This document shows positions 23,340-35,621 of a stretch of DNA of 64,000 bases, one piece after another. A model generated the notes under the pieces. It ran no database searches. It was not told the origin of the DNA and worked only from the letters and a program-made list of their open reading frames with translations. Position 1 is the first letter of the stretch. Each line of letters starts with the position of its first letter. The DNA is from Rutstroemia sp. NJR-2017a BVV2 (Eukaryota > Ascomycota > Leotiomycetes > Helotiales > Rutstroemiaceae): assembly GCA_002946415.1 (NCBI GenBank), contig NJPS01000062.1, forward strand, positions 1 through 64,000, read 5' to 3'. The translations under genes were made by a program, and so were the position numbers.

Positions 23340-23553
23340 TGTAATGAAATTATATAAAAAGAGTTTAATTTAGATTCTCTATCTAAATAGCTTAATCAAA
23401 CTTCTTATTTAGATTACTATAAAACTAGTTAGCTATATATATTATATATAATTAGTTTTCTATATATAAATCTTTATAATTTACTATCTTTTAATTTTTT
23501 AATTATTAATTTTAAAAATCAAAATTAACTTCTTTATTAGTTATTTCGTTATA
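23340..23553 (+). repeat. left LTR
   Basis: Starts TGTAATGAAATTATATAAAA and ends ATTTCGTTATA; the start and end words are inverted repeats of each other (originally probably TGTAACGAAAT...ATTTCGTTACA). It has the same length (214 bp) as the right LTR and aligns with it without gaps, differing by C/T and G/A transitions. Confidence 0.88.
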
Positions 23554-26500
23554 TTATTAATAATTTATCTTATTTCTTTTACTATACTAATAGCTTTTAA
23601 TAATATCAGATTTATTTACTTCTTTCTTTTTTATTCCGATATTAAATTCTTAAATAATAGAAGAAAATTTATTTTGAAAAATCTTTAATATATAGTTTCT
23701 TATTTTTTATCTATATCTATAAATCCTTTATAATATTCTTAATATATCAATTTCTAGAATATCTTTTTTATATAATTAAATAATTGGAGATCTCTTTACT
23801 TAGATTATATCTAAGTTAATAATAACTAGCTTCAATTATAATAATAATAATCTAGATAAATAGAAAATAGTTAAATTCAATATTAAAGATATTATTTTCT
23901 TTAGTTCTATTATATAAAAACAAAAATATAGAATATCAACTTAAGAATATTAAGCAAATATAAATATATTAATATTAGAAAAATAGAATATATATCTTAT
24001 AAAGTAGTTATAAGAACTCTTTAGAAAAATTAATAAATTAAGAAATATTTAATTATTAATTAAGCAAACTATATTAGTATCTCCAATAAAAGAATATATA
24101 TATTTTTCTCGAAGTATCTTATATATAGTAAATATATCTGAGATACAAAGGTAACTTTATATATAAATATATAATTTATTTATAATAATTAATTTAGCTT
24201 TTTACTATTCTAAGATAATAGATTTATATAATAAACTAAATAATAATATAAATATTAGATCGAGTTTATAAAAAGCTTTTATATTAAAATAATTCAAGAT
24301 TTACCAATATATATTATTAATCAAAAGCTTCTAATAATAATATATATTAAAATAGATATAAGATACTATACTAATATATCTCGAAAAACTATATTTATAA
24401 TAATTCTTTATTTTGATAGTTATATAATTTATCGAATTAATAATAACTTTTTTGACTAATTAAGTAGAAATATAATATATAACTAATAAATATTATATAC
24501 TTTATATAAATAATTTAAGTTATATCAAGTTTTATTAATAACTTATATTATTTACTATTATTATAGATATTATCAACAAATATATTCTTTATTAAGATCT
24601 AATTATTAAAGTTATAAAGTTCTATCAATATATTATAAATATAAGATATATAGTTAATTAATTCTTTAAAGATAATCTATAGATCTACTAATAATTTGAA
24701 GTAAATAAAGTAGAAATCAAAATTATTAATATTATATATTCTAATATCTTTATTAATAACTCTATTTATAGATTATAAAGTAGATTCTATATTATAAATA
24801 AAAGCAAATTAGTTATTTAAGCAAAACAATTTAATATCCCAATTATATATATATTTATAAATCAATATTTTAGTATTTCTATATTTATTAATATCTTATA
24901 GTATTTTATTCTTTATTATAATATACTAGTTTTTTAATAAAGTAATATATAATATTACTTTACTCTTTTAAATAATTATAATAGAGATCGAATTAGATCT
25001 TATATCTTTTATATTATAAAAATAATTGAATATTTAGAGATAGATAAAAATCAAGAAATCTTTATAAATATTTAGAAGAATCTAATTCTAACTAAAATAA
25101 AAATAATTATTTATATAGTTTATAAAGAGATAAATAAAATAAAAAACGATATCTAATAAAAAACTTTTTTCTAAATATTCTAAAAGATATAAAATACTTA
25201 AATTTAATTAAGTTTATAAAGGGAGAATATATAATATCCTATTATATATTAATAAAAAATAGATTTTTCTTTTATATCTAAATCTTTATAGATTTAGAAA
25301 TAAATAGTTTTGTTTTTATTAATATTTCTTTCTTTAATTATTTCTTTTCTTTTTTTAAGTATATATTTAAATAACTTAAATTCTTTTTATAAATCAAAAA
25401 TTATAATAATCTAAAAGATATAAAGATTATTTATTATACTTTACTTAATTATATAATTAATAACTATATATAATTATTTATCCTCTTTTTGATTATCTAT
25501 TTAGATATCTATATTATTATTCTAAAATAATCTTGGTTAGTCGAGAACTATATTTTATTTAATTATATTTAATAGAAACTATATTAGTTTTCTAATCTTC
25601 TTTCTATTTACTTCTATATTAAGAATATAGAAATATTTTTCAGATATAATAATTATCTAATAGTTAATTATTATTATTAGTATAATATAGAATATAGAGA
25701 TTGAAAATTAAACAAATACTAGTTAAAATAATAATAACTATTATTACTTATAATTTAATCAAATACTATCTTGATAATATTATATAGATTAGTTAATCTC
25801 TCGAAATAATAAAATAAAAATAACTTAAATTCTCTAATTTCTATTCTATCTAGTAAATTGAATTAAAATACTAAAACTTTTATCAATTTCTATATAAATA
25901 TTTTAAAAAAGATATAATCAAAGATCTATATAAAATAAAGAAGAATTTGAAATCTCTATTATAACTAATACTTTTTATTTCGAGATAATATTTTAAATCT
26001 CTATAATAGATAAAAGCTTCTTTTAAACTTATTATTATTAAAATCAGATCTATTTCTAATATTATTTTGAATTTTATTTATAAAAATTATTTAGATTATA
26101 AACTCTTTTCTATTACTTTATAAGAAATAAATATATTTCTAAATCAAAAATAAGAATAGAAATAAAGATAAGATAATTTAGATTTCTTTATAATATAATT
26201 ACTTATATTAATAAATTACTATATTATTATATATTCGATCCTTAACTTAGAAATAATTATTAAATTATCTATTCTAACTAAATATAAAAATTATATTTAT
26301 ATCTTCTCTAAAGCTAAATCGAATATTCTATTACTATATTATTTATATAATTATAAGATATAATTTAAAGAAGATAATATTAATTTATTAAAATATAATC
26401 TATTTTATAAAATATTAACTAAGGAGCTAGAGATTATAAAGAAGTATCTAATAGATAATCTAATAAAAGAATTTATCGAATTATCTAAATATTATTTATA

Positions 26501-26829
26501 GTTTCTATATTATTCGTCAAAAAATTTAATAAATTATTATAATTCTATATTGATTTCTATATTCTCAATATACTTATTTACAAAGATTATTATTTATTAT
26601 CTTTAATCAATAAAATATTAATCTATATCTTAAATCTAAAAATCTTTATCAAGCTAAATATCTATTAAATATTTTATTATATCTATATAGATTCTATCTT
26701 TGAAAAGTATATTATTTTCCAGATATATTATAGAATATATAAATATAAAATTATATTTTTTGGATTAATAAATAGATCTATAATTTATCAGTATTATATA
26801 AATAATATTTTTTTCGATTATCTAGATAT

Positions 26830-26890
26830 TTTTTATATTATCTATTTAGATAATATTCTGATTTACTTCGATAACAAACTTAAATATATT
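26830..26890 (+). pseudogene. reverse transcriptase active-site relic
   Basis: Around 26837-26866 the plus strand reads IIYLDNILIY, a mutated form of the YLDDILIY box of Ty3/gypsy reverse transcriptases (second Asp codon GAT changed to AAT). Just upstream, the stretch around 26630-26800 keeps the spacing of the KLDL...F...PFGL region. Confidence 0.65.
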
Positions 26891-29076
26891 ATATAAATAA
26901 GATTAGTATTATAATATCTATAAGATACTAGTTTATAAATAAATCTAAAGAAATATAAATTCGATATCAAATATATAAAATACTTAAATTTTATTATTTC
27001 AACTAATAATATAGAAATCAATTTGGAGAAGGTTGCTATAATATAAAAATAATAATATTCTATTATTATAAAAAATATTTAGTTATTTTTAGATTTCTAT
27101 AATTTCTATTAATACTTTATATATAACTTCGATTTAATTATAAAATCTTTGATTAATCTAATAAAGATTAATACTTATTTTAACTTCAATAAAAACTATT
27201 AATAAATATTTAGTATATTAAAAGAAATATTAATCTTTATCTCTTTATTTAGATATTATAACTATATATTTCGTTATATATTTGAAATCGATATATCAAA
27301 TAAAATAGTAACTAATATATTTTTATAGAAATATAAAAATAACTATTTATCTATTATTTATTTCTTTAAAACTATATAAATTATAAAACTTAATTATAAA
27401 GTTTATAATAAAAAGATATTTACTATTATTAAATTATTTATAAATTAATATATAAAGTTAACTAATATTTTATATCAAATATATATCTATATAGATTATA
27501 AAATACTAGAATATTTTATATTAACTAAGTTTCTAAATATTTATCAAATATACTAAACTAAACTATTTACTAATTACTATTTCTTGATTATATATTATTC
27601 TAGAAAACAGAACTCTCTAACTAATATTTTGATTTATAAAATAAATAAATTAAACTTTTAAAATAAAATTAAGAAAGAGAAAAAAATATAATACCTATTA
27701 AAAGATAATTAGTTAGATTCTTAGATTATTACTATTTATATATATATATATATTTTGATAAATCTAACTTATAACTATCCAAAGTATATATTATATTAAA
27801 TTAGTTAATTCTAGTTATATATATTTTATAAGTAAATTATAAAACAAAAAGCTTATAATTATTAAAACTTATATTAATTATTAATTAGTTCAAATTCTCT
27901 ATATAAAATAACTTTCTATTATATAAATATTATCTAATTATCTCTAATATAGTTAATTTATATATTTTCCTAATTTGCGAAATTTATAACTTTATAACTA
28001 TTATCTATTCTAATATATATAAAACTACTTTATTATTTATATTTTAATACTATTAGTATAATCTAATAAACAATATTATAATATATATTTATAATTATTA
28101 TATTTACTAATATAGCTTAGTTCCAAGAAACAAAATATTTAGTTTATTATATTTCTTACTGATTTCTATATATATTTAGAAATATATTATAATAGATTAC
28201 TATAGTTTCAATTAAGATAAATATAGATATAATAATATATTAATTATTATCGATTATTTAAATAAATAAATTATTATTATTTTCTATTATAAGACTATCG
28301 ATATATATAAATAAGCTAAACTATATTTAATATATATTTATAAATATTATAGTTTATTAACTATTATATTATTAAATTAAGAATTATAATTTATTTTTTC
28401 TTTTTAAAAGGAATTCAATAATATTCTAGATATTAATATAAAGTTTCTTATTATAAATTATTTACAAATTAATAATCAAATAGAGATTTATAATTAATAT
28501 CTATAAAAGTATTTAAAATCTTTTATTAGTTACTACTAAGATAACTAATTAAAATATCTTTTTATAATAGATTATATTTAGTTAATATTTTTATATTTAT
28601 TATTTAGAAACTTTCTATTATTCGAAGTATTATATAGTTATATTTTATATATCTTCTAGATTTAGAAGAAAAATAACTATTTTATTATTGATAATTTTAA
28701 TATTACCGATATTTATATATATATCTATTATAATTATAAAGTATTTAACTATATTTATACTATTATATAAAAAACTTAAAAATATATATCCAAAATAGTA
28801 AACTAGTATTATAGATCTATTAACTTTAATATAGATAACTATATATAACTAGATATATATTATTTGCTAATATAATATTTATTAAGAAAACTGGATTATT
28901 TAATAAATAGATAATTCAAGATATTAGAAAAAATAAATTATTTATTCTATTTAGAGTTACTTGATACTATATATATTTATAAAGTATTCTTTATAAATAA
29001 GTTATATAAAGTTAGTAATAATCTTTTATCTAGATAATATAACAAACTATTATTATTAATCAATATTATAGATATT

Positions 29077-29180
29077 GATAAATATAAAGTCGATAAGATA
29101 TTTATATATAGAAAATATTATAAGTTTTTAAAATACTATATCTTTTAGCTCAATTATAATATTAACTTGATTTAATATAA
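29077..29180 (+). pseudogene. chromodomain relic at the 3' end of pol
   Basis: Translation with one stop ignored reads KYKVDKIFIYRKYYKFLKYY then IF*LNYNINLI. This matches the spacing of the integrase-fused chromodomain of chromoviruses (eYeVEkIl.hR....YlvkW.gY). Confidence 0.55.
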
Positions 29181-29860
29181 AATATCTAATTTAAAGATAA
29201 TATTATATAAGTTATATAACTTCTATTTAGAAAATCTGATATTTTCTAATTTACTAATTCTTTTATCTAAATAACTATATCTATTTCAAAATAGAGAAAA
29301 AAACTATAATTATATTAATAAAGATTATCTAATAATATCGATCTAGAGATATATCTTTTTTAGTTTATTTTATTAATATATTCTCTATCTATTATATATT
29401 ATAATAGCTAAATAAAAAGGAATTAAGTAAGAATAATATTAGATAATTATATAATAAAGTGATAATTATTTAATCTTCTTAAATTGATCTTCTCAATTTT
29501 TTTTATAAATTGATAATCTTTATAAAAGAGATCTAAAATACAAAGTAATATCTAAATAATAATATTCTAAGATTACTAATATCAAAGGTTTATATAAAGA
29601 GATTATTAATCTTCAAAATCCAACTTTATAAATTGCTTATCAAGTAAATTTATAATAATAGAGAAATTTTAATATAAATTAGTAATCAAATAAATCTATA
29701 ATAGTAAAGAAACTCTAATATAGATTAGTAATCTTTATAATCTATATCAGTTAATCAGTTTTTATAATATTATCCTATATTTATTTAATTAATATAGATT
29801 AGTAGTTATAAAATAAATAAGATAATACTTAAAGATAAGTTTATTTAGAGAAAGAAATAA

Positions 29861-30074
29861 TATAACGAAATTATATAAAAAGAGTTTAATTTAGATTTTC
29901 TATTTAAATAACTTAGTTAAACTCTTTATCTAAGTTATTATAAAATTAGCTAACTATATATATTATATATAATTAGTTTTCTATATATAAATCTCTATAA
30001 TCTACTATCTCTTAGCTTTTTAATTATTAATTCTAAAAATCAAAATTGATTTCTTTATTAGTTATTTCGTTATA
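29861..30074 (+). repeat. right LTR
   Basis: Starts TATAACGAAATTATATAAAA and ends ATTTCGTTATA, 214 bp. It is followed by the target duplication ATATT. Transition differences from the left LTR show that the two copies were mutated separately. Confidence 0.88.
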
Positions 30075-31040
30075 ATATTTAGAAATATATTTATTAATAT
30101 TTTTTTGAAATACTATTTTATTTTATTTATAATTTATAATTAAAAGATAATTTCGTTATATATTTCTTATTATTAAATATTTATATCTTAATATATTTAA
30201 TTTTATTGAAAACTATATTTAAAATATATTTAAATTAACTATATATATATCTTTTATTAATAAATATAAATAAGAAAATATAAAGTAATTTTTTATTTAA
30301 AATATATTTATTATTATATATAATATATTCTAATTTATAACTTTTTTATTCAATATTTTTATATTTATTTTTAATTTATTTGTAATTAGAAAAATAACTA
30401 GAGTTTTCAATAATAATATATTATAACTCGGAATAAGTTTAGTAGATAGCCAAATAGCTAATCTAAAGTAGATAGTTCGAGTACTTTAGATTTGCTAACT
30501 AGTTACAATATAAGTAGTATAATTAAAGAACAACTAAGTAATATAGCTACAAAGAACAAAAATATAATAAGTATATAAAAGTGGGAAATACAAAATAGCG
30601 CGATCAATAGTTTTATCTAGAAAGGTTCTATTAATATAATTAATTAGATTAAGCTCCTTTATAACTAGTACTATATATACTAGCTAGCAGGTTAGAAATG
30701 AATAATAAATAATATATTAAATATTATTAAATATAATATTTTAATATATTTGAAATATAATCTTTAACTTTAATCTTTTCTTTTATAAAGTTAAAATTCT
30801 TATTAGTTTATTATAAATTATAACTTCTAATTTAGATATTTTATATAGAATATTATATTATTTATAATATTTTATATTATTAACCTTTGCAGCGGAATTT
30901 TCAATATAAAACCAATATTCGATTCCCACTCTTTTCTTTTTCTCTCTCTCTTCTATTATTTATTTGATAAAATCATCACAACGCGGTAATAAAGTTTATA
31001 GGAGAATTGAATCCCTTTCACTTCCGTTCACCCAAAAATC
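30075..31040. promoter_or_regulatory. end of AT island and aldo/keto reductase promoter
   Basis: AT-rich to about 30890, then a short ordinary-composition leader. A CT-rich tract (30924-30955) lies just before the start codon at 31041, typical of fungal core promoters. Confidence 0.45.
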
Positions 31041-32108
31041 ATGGCAGACCCCTTAGCTCGCACAACCCAGGACCTTCCTGAGATTATCTATGGGACGGCA
31101 TTCAAGTTCGACAAAAGCAAGGTCCTCGTGGAGGCAGCTCTTAATGCGGGGTTTAGAGCTATCGATACGTCAGGTAGCAAATCTGCATATCGAGAAAACC
31201 TGGTTGGGGAGGGGATCGCAGCAGCAATGGCTACAGGAAAGTTCCAGCGTAGCGATCTTTATGTGCGTTCCCTAATTTCCAGCGTCTCATCGCCTGACTT
31301 CATTTGGCTCTCTATTATTTTTTGGCACCTCTGTAACCATCAACTCCGGAAACGCTAACTAGAAAATGTATGGGGATTTTAGATCCAGACAAAGTTCTCA
31401 CCACATAAGCCAGGCAAAGATCCAGCCTTATATCCATATGATTGTACCAAAAGTATCCCGGAGCAAGTTGCGCAGTCAATTGAGTCGTCGCTCGTTAACC
31501 TTGGCGTTACCTACATTGACTCGCTGGTTTTGCATTCGCTTTATGCAGATGTCGAGGACACTTTGGTGGCCTGGAAGGCCATGGAAGCGCTCGTCCCATC
31601 CAAAGTCAAATCTATTGGTCTCTCCAATGCCGATCTGGAATCAATTCGTAAAGTATATGAGACTGCTACAATCAAGCCTACCGCCGTTCAGAATCGCTTT
31701 GTGATAGACACGGTTGATCGACCTAACCCAAAATTTCCTGCTGACCTACCGAATCCAATTGTCCCTTGGGATAGGGACGTTCGGGAGTACTGCCTGAGAC
31801 ACGGGATTGCTTATGCACCTTGGGGAATGTTATGGGGAAGTCTTGATGAACTTGATGGTCCTGATCTTGTGTTGACTAAGGCTGGGAAAGAGTTGGGGTT
31901 CTCGAGAGAGATCGCGTGTTATGCACTTATGAGAAGTTTACGTGGTTGTCAGATCACTCTTCTGTGTGGCACCTCTAGTGAAATTCACATGCGTGAGACG
32001 CTGGCAGGGCTTAGCAAGGTGAAGAAATATATTGAAGAGAGTGAAGAGAATGCAAAGAAGTGGCAGGGTTTCGTGGCTAGTTTGAAGGCAATTATTGATG
32101 ATGCTTGA
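31041..32108 (+). CDS. aldo/keto reductase
   Basis: Two exons, 31041-31262 and 31383-32108, predict 315 aa. The 120-nt intron has donor GTGCGT and acceptor TTTTAG, with CGCTAAC shortly upstream, and the join reads SDLY-IQTKFSPH. The AKR catalytic tetrad is visible: Asp42 (AIDTSG), Tyr50 (SAYREN), Lys78 (QTKF) and His125 (LVLHSLY). Later family segments are VKSIGLSNAD, VQNRF and the NADPH-binding end (CGTSSEIHMRETL). The reaction is NAD(P)H-dependent carbonyl reduction; the substrate is unknown. It is the first gene right of the AT island and may be the edge of the secondary-metabolite region or just its neighbour. Confidence 0.85.
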
Positions 32109-33403
32109 GAATAGAGATGTCAAGAACAATGGGACAGAGTCATTCATTAACTCCACGAGATAAATCATTCAAGATCTGCATGGCTCTTAAGACAGTGTTA
32201 GATATAGTATTACAGATTCTCTAAATGAAATATATATGATGAGAATATTACAGTAGATCAACTTCTAAACAAAAATTTGATGATTTATATCTCTCTTCAG
32301 AAAAGAAAATCAAAAGTAAGCTATATGAAGTTATTACTGACACTTAAATAAAGTCATTTAAGTCCAATTTCAATATCAAAAACAGTAGACTGGTGACTTC
32401 TATCAGATATAATATTTGAGATCAAGTGCCTGCTCAATAGCCTCCAACTGTACTCTGCCCAATCCACCATCTTAAAATTTGAAATCAATTATACCAAGGA
32501 ACAATCACATCATCAACATGAAGCTTCACCCTCTTTGCTTCACGTAGTCAGCACCGCAATGGTGGTTGAATCGTCACGTGAGACGCCGAATTAAATCTTA
32601 TCAAAGCTACAATGTAAATGACTCGCCCCCATCCTATGATTCCGTGATTTGATACATTCAATCCATTAATTTATCAGCGAATCGAGACTATGAAGATCTT
32701 TTCACAATCAGCAAATCCTCGGCATATGAAGACGGCGAAGTACTGTAGTGAGATATGCACAACCAGCTACAGCTACGTCCCAAGGCTGCAGTTGCATTGA
32801 TCCGGTGATCAACTACATTGATAGACAGGGAATAAATTCCTCAAAGTAACGTAGCTGAAGATCAACTCTCTTACGGTGCGTCGGTAACACTTTGGGGAAA
32901 GTATTCTGCAATGGAGCCATGCAGCTACAGGTTAATGCTCTGTGATAGCATAGGATCAGGCAGACTTTCAGATGCATATCACCCAATGCAGTCAGGGATA
33001 TTCGGTCACATTGCTGAATAATAACGCTTTGCGGGGTCTCGGTCGGTCTTCAATGCAGACATACTCCTGCTTGCTAGCACTTTTCGATGATGCAGCGTCA
33101 AGATGTGTTTCAAATGCACATCCTGCATTGCAGGAACCTAGCGTCTGATCATCACGTTAGGATCCACAATGTAAGCTTGGTGAATCTTTGCGATAAGCAT
33201 TCTGCCAAGTAGTCACGCCGAGTAATCAAGGTACATTAGAATTGATTAAGCGAGGAAGGTGAAATTATCTACCGACATCGCATCAATGCGATGCCAGTCT
33301 CGGGTAAATTAAGGAGTGAGCCTATGGAGATACACACAAAAACTTCTTGCGAAGTTTTGACAGTACTTCTTTTCATCACATATGTCCATTTTGACAATCA
33401 CAC
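32109..33403. other. intergenic, no gene seen
   Basis: About 1.3 kb of ordinary composition with only short frames. Nothing recognisable as a gene, tRNA or repeat; the last part must carry the promoter of the UstYa-like gene at 33404. Confidence 0.4.
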
Positions 33404-34480
33404 ATGGATATCGAGGAAGAACCATTTCTGGGTAATGACCACCCTAGCGAGGATTCCCACGACTCTTTTCAGAAGAGACCGAGACATGAGAAAAGAACAT
33501 GGATTGTTATTTTCAGCAAAATAAAACCGAAGAATCTGTTTCAGTGGAACTCGGTGGCTGTCATGAATGTATTCGCAATTTTGGTTAATATGTACTGGGC
33601 TTACGCTACTTGGGAGAAACTTGTTGTGATCGATCATTATTGTCCTACAATTCCTTACTGTAAGTGAACCAAATTACTTCACCCAGGAAGATGTTCTTAG
33701 GTTAGAAATCATTGTGAACTCAATCACTCACGATCTTAAGCTCCGGCAACTTCGGCGCTTCGGTGGGAACAGCAGTCTTACAATTACCATGGCCACACTC
33801 CTTATGGTGGAGAGCTTGACACCCCCGAGCTGAATGACGCCTGGAATGAATTGAAAACTTGTATGATTCCCATTCATAATAGCTTTCCTGCACTAATTGA
33901 CGTGTTACACAGACGAGTTCATTCGTCTCACGAAAGAAGAGCTGGAACGAGTTCAAGGCGTTAGGTCAGAGTCTCTCATGCTGAAGAATGGAGGGTATGT
34001 AGGAACGATGAGGATTTTTGAGGAAATTCAATGCTTGGTTAGTAACATATTCCTCTACCGCATAAAAAATACTTCAATTGCTGAACTCTTCAGGATTGGA
34101 TGAAGCGCGAGTGGAAAGCAGATCGTGCAGAGAATAGGAATCAGTTAGGTACGGCTGGACAAGAACTGTGTGACAATGTGTTGGTTGCTGATGAATAACT
34201 ATTTCTAGATTACTGCTTGAGCGTTCTACGAGATGGTGCTATGTGCAAGGCTGATCTTACGGTGGGATCTCTGTACTGGGGCCACAAAGAAGGAAGTCAA
34301 ACTCCCAGACCAGATGCCTCGCGATCTTGCGTCAATTGGAAGAGCTTAGAGAACTGGCTCATTCATCGCCGGCTATCATCGAATAAGGCGGTTGATGTGA
34401 AAGTCGTCACGTCTGACGGCCGACTGGTAGATGTCAATCTGAACAGCGGTGTCTTTACCTCTGCTGGAGAAAAGAACTGA
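33404..34480 (+). CDS. UstYa-like (DUF3328) protein with eroded HxxHC motifs
   Basis: Five exons (33404-33659, 33741-33860, 33913-34037, 34094-34148, 34209-34480) predict 275 aa in one frame. One N-terminal membrane helix is seen (FQWNSVAVMNVFAILVNMYW). The UstYa landmarks follow: PYSPA, TPYGGELDTPELNDAWNEL, the GGY segment, and GAMCKADLTVGSLYW followed by RSCVNW. UstYa-family enzymes oxidise side chains and form ether cross-links in fungal peptides, using two HxxHC motifs. Here the first is EEIQC and the second QLDYC, so the usual His residues are lost and the activity is doubtful. Exon 3 is 125 nt, as in the paralogs at 35622 and 46593; exon 4 is 55 nt against 70 nt in those two. Confidence 0.82.
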
Positions 34481-34788
34481 TTTTTGTCTTTCGTAGATTG
34501 GACAAGCAATTTGAAATAGGCCATGTCGTACTTATAAATTTAATCTGCTCTCCCCAAGACTATGATTTGTGGCGCAAAGGAACCCCTGAAATTTGAAACT
34601 CCAGAAAGTTTCTTCCTTGCATTTAAACGACTACCTGAGGGTGGAAGAATCAGTACTTATATCATTTGCAGATGTTAACAGAGTTTGTATTGACACTATA
34701 TATTCTTGGGGCGTGGGAAATCCTTTTCACCTTTCGACTTAAAGTATGATCTTAATAATTACCGACCCTTCTTCACTCCCAATAAGTC

Positions 34789-34825
34789 ATGAAAGTGTAC
34801 TTATTGGCAATAAGTACACTTTCAT
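34789..34825. repeat. 37-nt near-perfect palindrome
   Basis: ATGAAAGTGTACTTATTG, one G, then CAATAAGTACACTTTCAT: 18-bp perfect arms around a single central base. It could form a hairpin or cruciform, be a protein-binding dyad, or be the remnant of a miniature transposon. Confidence 0.85.
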
Positions 34826-35109
34826 AACTGATTACCTCTTTATTTCCATTTCCAATTCAGCCCCACTGATCACATGAAACGGTGTGATAGATATACACCA
34901 AAAATCTGCTTATTCGTTTCTCTCTCGACAAGTCCGAGACGCGGAGTACATGCAGCTTGGAGTCGCTCCAGAATAGTAATCTCGTCATTCTTTTTCTCTC
35001 TCGTCATATCTAGAACTCAGAGTCGATTCGGTCTCGCTCCAGGAAAGGAATGGTATAATCGCAATGCTTGCCTTAACACCTCCCGGGGTTTGCCGGTGTG
35101 ACTTGCTTG

Positions 35110-35222
35110 TGCGGCCAGAAAGTCTGCATCCACCATTAGCCGACCCTTCTTTTTTGGTTACATTACAGTTCCACTCATATTTGGCAGCGGAAGCTAGTAA
35201 GAGTGCGGACTTTCTGGCCGCA
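35110..35222. repeat. 113-bp segment with inverted ends (MITE-like)
   Basis: TGCGGCCAGAAAGTC at 35110-35124 is perfectly inverted at 35208-35222; with one mismatch the arms extend to 19 bp. The interior (about 75 bp) is unremarkable, and I see no convincing target duplication. Confidence 0.6.
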
Positions 35223-35621
35223 TGAATATGGCTGTTTCTTACGCCACTACTCTCAAAATAGTTAAAGTTGCCTTACTTCTCAAGCTACTAGGGTGAGCGT
35301 CGGATGCAGCTCTTTTGAGCAGCGACGTCAATCGGATATCTATCGATTGGATGAACACTCTATAATGATGAAGAATAGATTTTGCCTTTTGTATCACGCC
35401 TTTCTCGCAGTGTCGATCGATCTTTTGAGTTCCGGGAATCCCGTCAAAGGACCTTTTGATAGTTGTCAACCCTAAAGTTCTAATCCCACCCTGCTGGTTC
35501 GACAATTTGGCCAGAGGCTGGCCTGATTTCATACGAGTTACGTTACCAAGTATACTTTCGTCTCATCAAAGACCTTTCAGAAATCTAACTACACCTCGTT
35601 GCTCTTTTCCAAGTACTCACT

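Larger units (their letters stand above)
23340..30074 (+). mobile_element. Ty3/gypsy-type LTR retrotransposon, mutated, complete ends
   Basis: The two LTRs are 214 bp each and lie 6.3 kb apart in the same orientation. The element is flanked on both sides by ATATT (23335-23339 and 30075-30079), a 5-bp target-site duplication. A purine-rich tract (AGAGAAAGAAATAA) directly precedes the right LTR, as expected of a polypurine tract on the plus strand. Internally, plus-strand translation with stops ignored shows a reverse-transcriptase active-site box and, near the 3' end, a chromodomain, which points to a chromovirus. No open frame survives. Confidence 0.85.
19138..30890. other. AT-rich, RIP-like gene-free island
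   Basis: The sequence changes sharply at about 19138 to almost pure A/T and returns to ordinary composition at about 30890. TA and AA words dominate, CpG and CpA are very rare, and every open frame is short and full of stops. This is the appearance of transposon DNA degraded by repeat-induced point mutation. The part 19138-23339 holds no element I can identify apart from a small tandem duplication. 23340-30074 is an LTR retrotransposon skeleton (separate entries). 30420-30700 is slightly less degraded and may be the end of another element. Confidence 0.92.
34481..35621. other. intergenic with two inverted-repeat structures
   Basis: No gene is recognised in about 1.1 kb between two UstYa-like genes. 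Two palindromic structures are listed separately. A minus-strand frame at 35239-35532 has no family resemblance. Confidence 0.4.

Noticed and set aside
35490..35530. Possible tRNA (GGTTCGA box-like word)
   Set aside because: No T-arm pairing, anticodon arm or A box around it.
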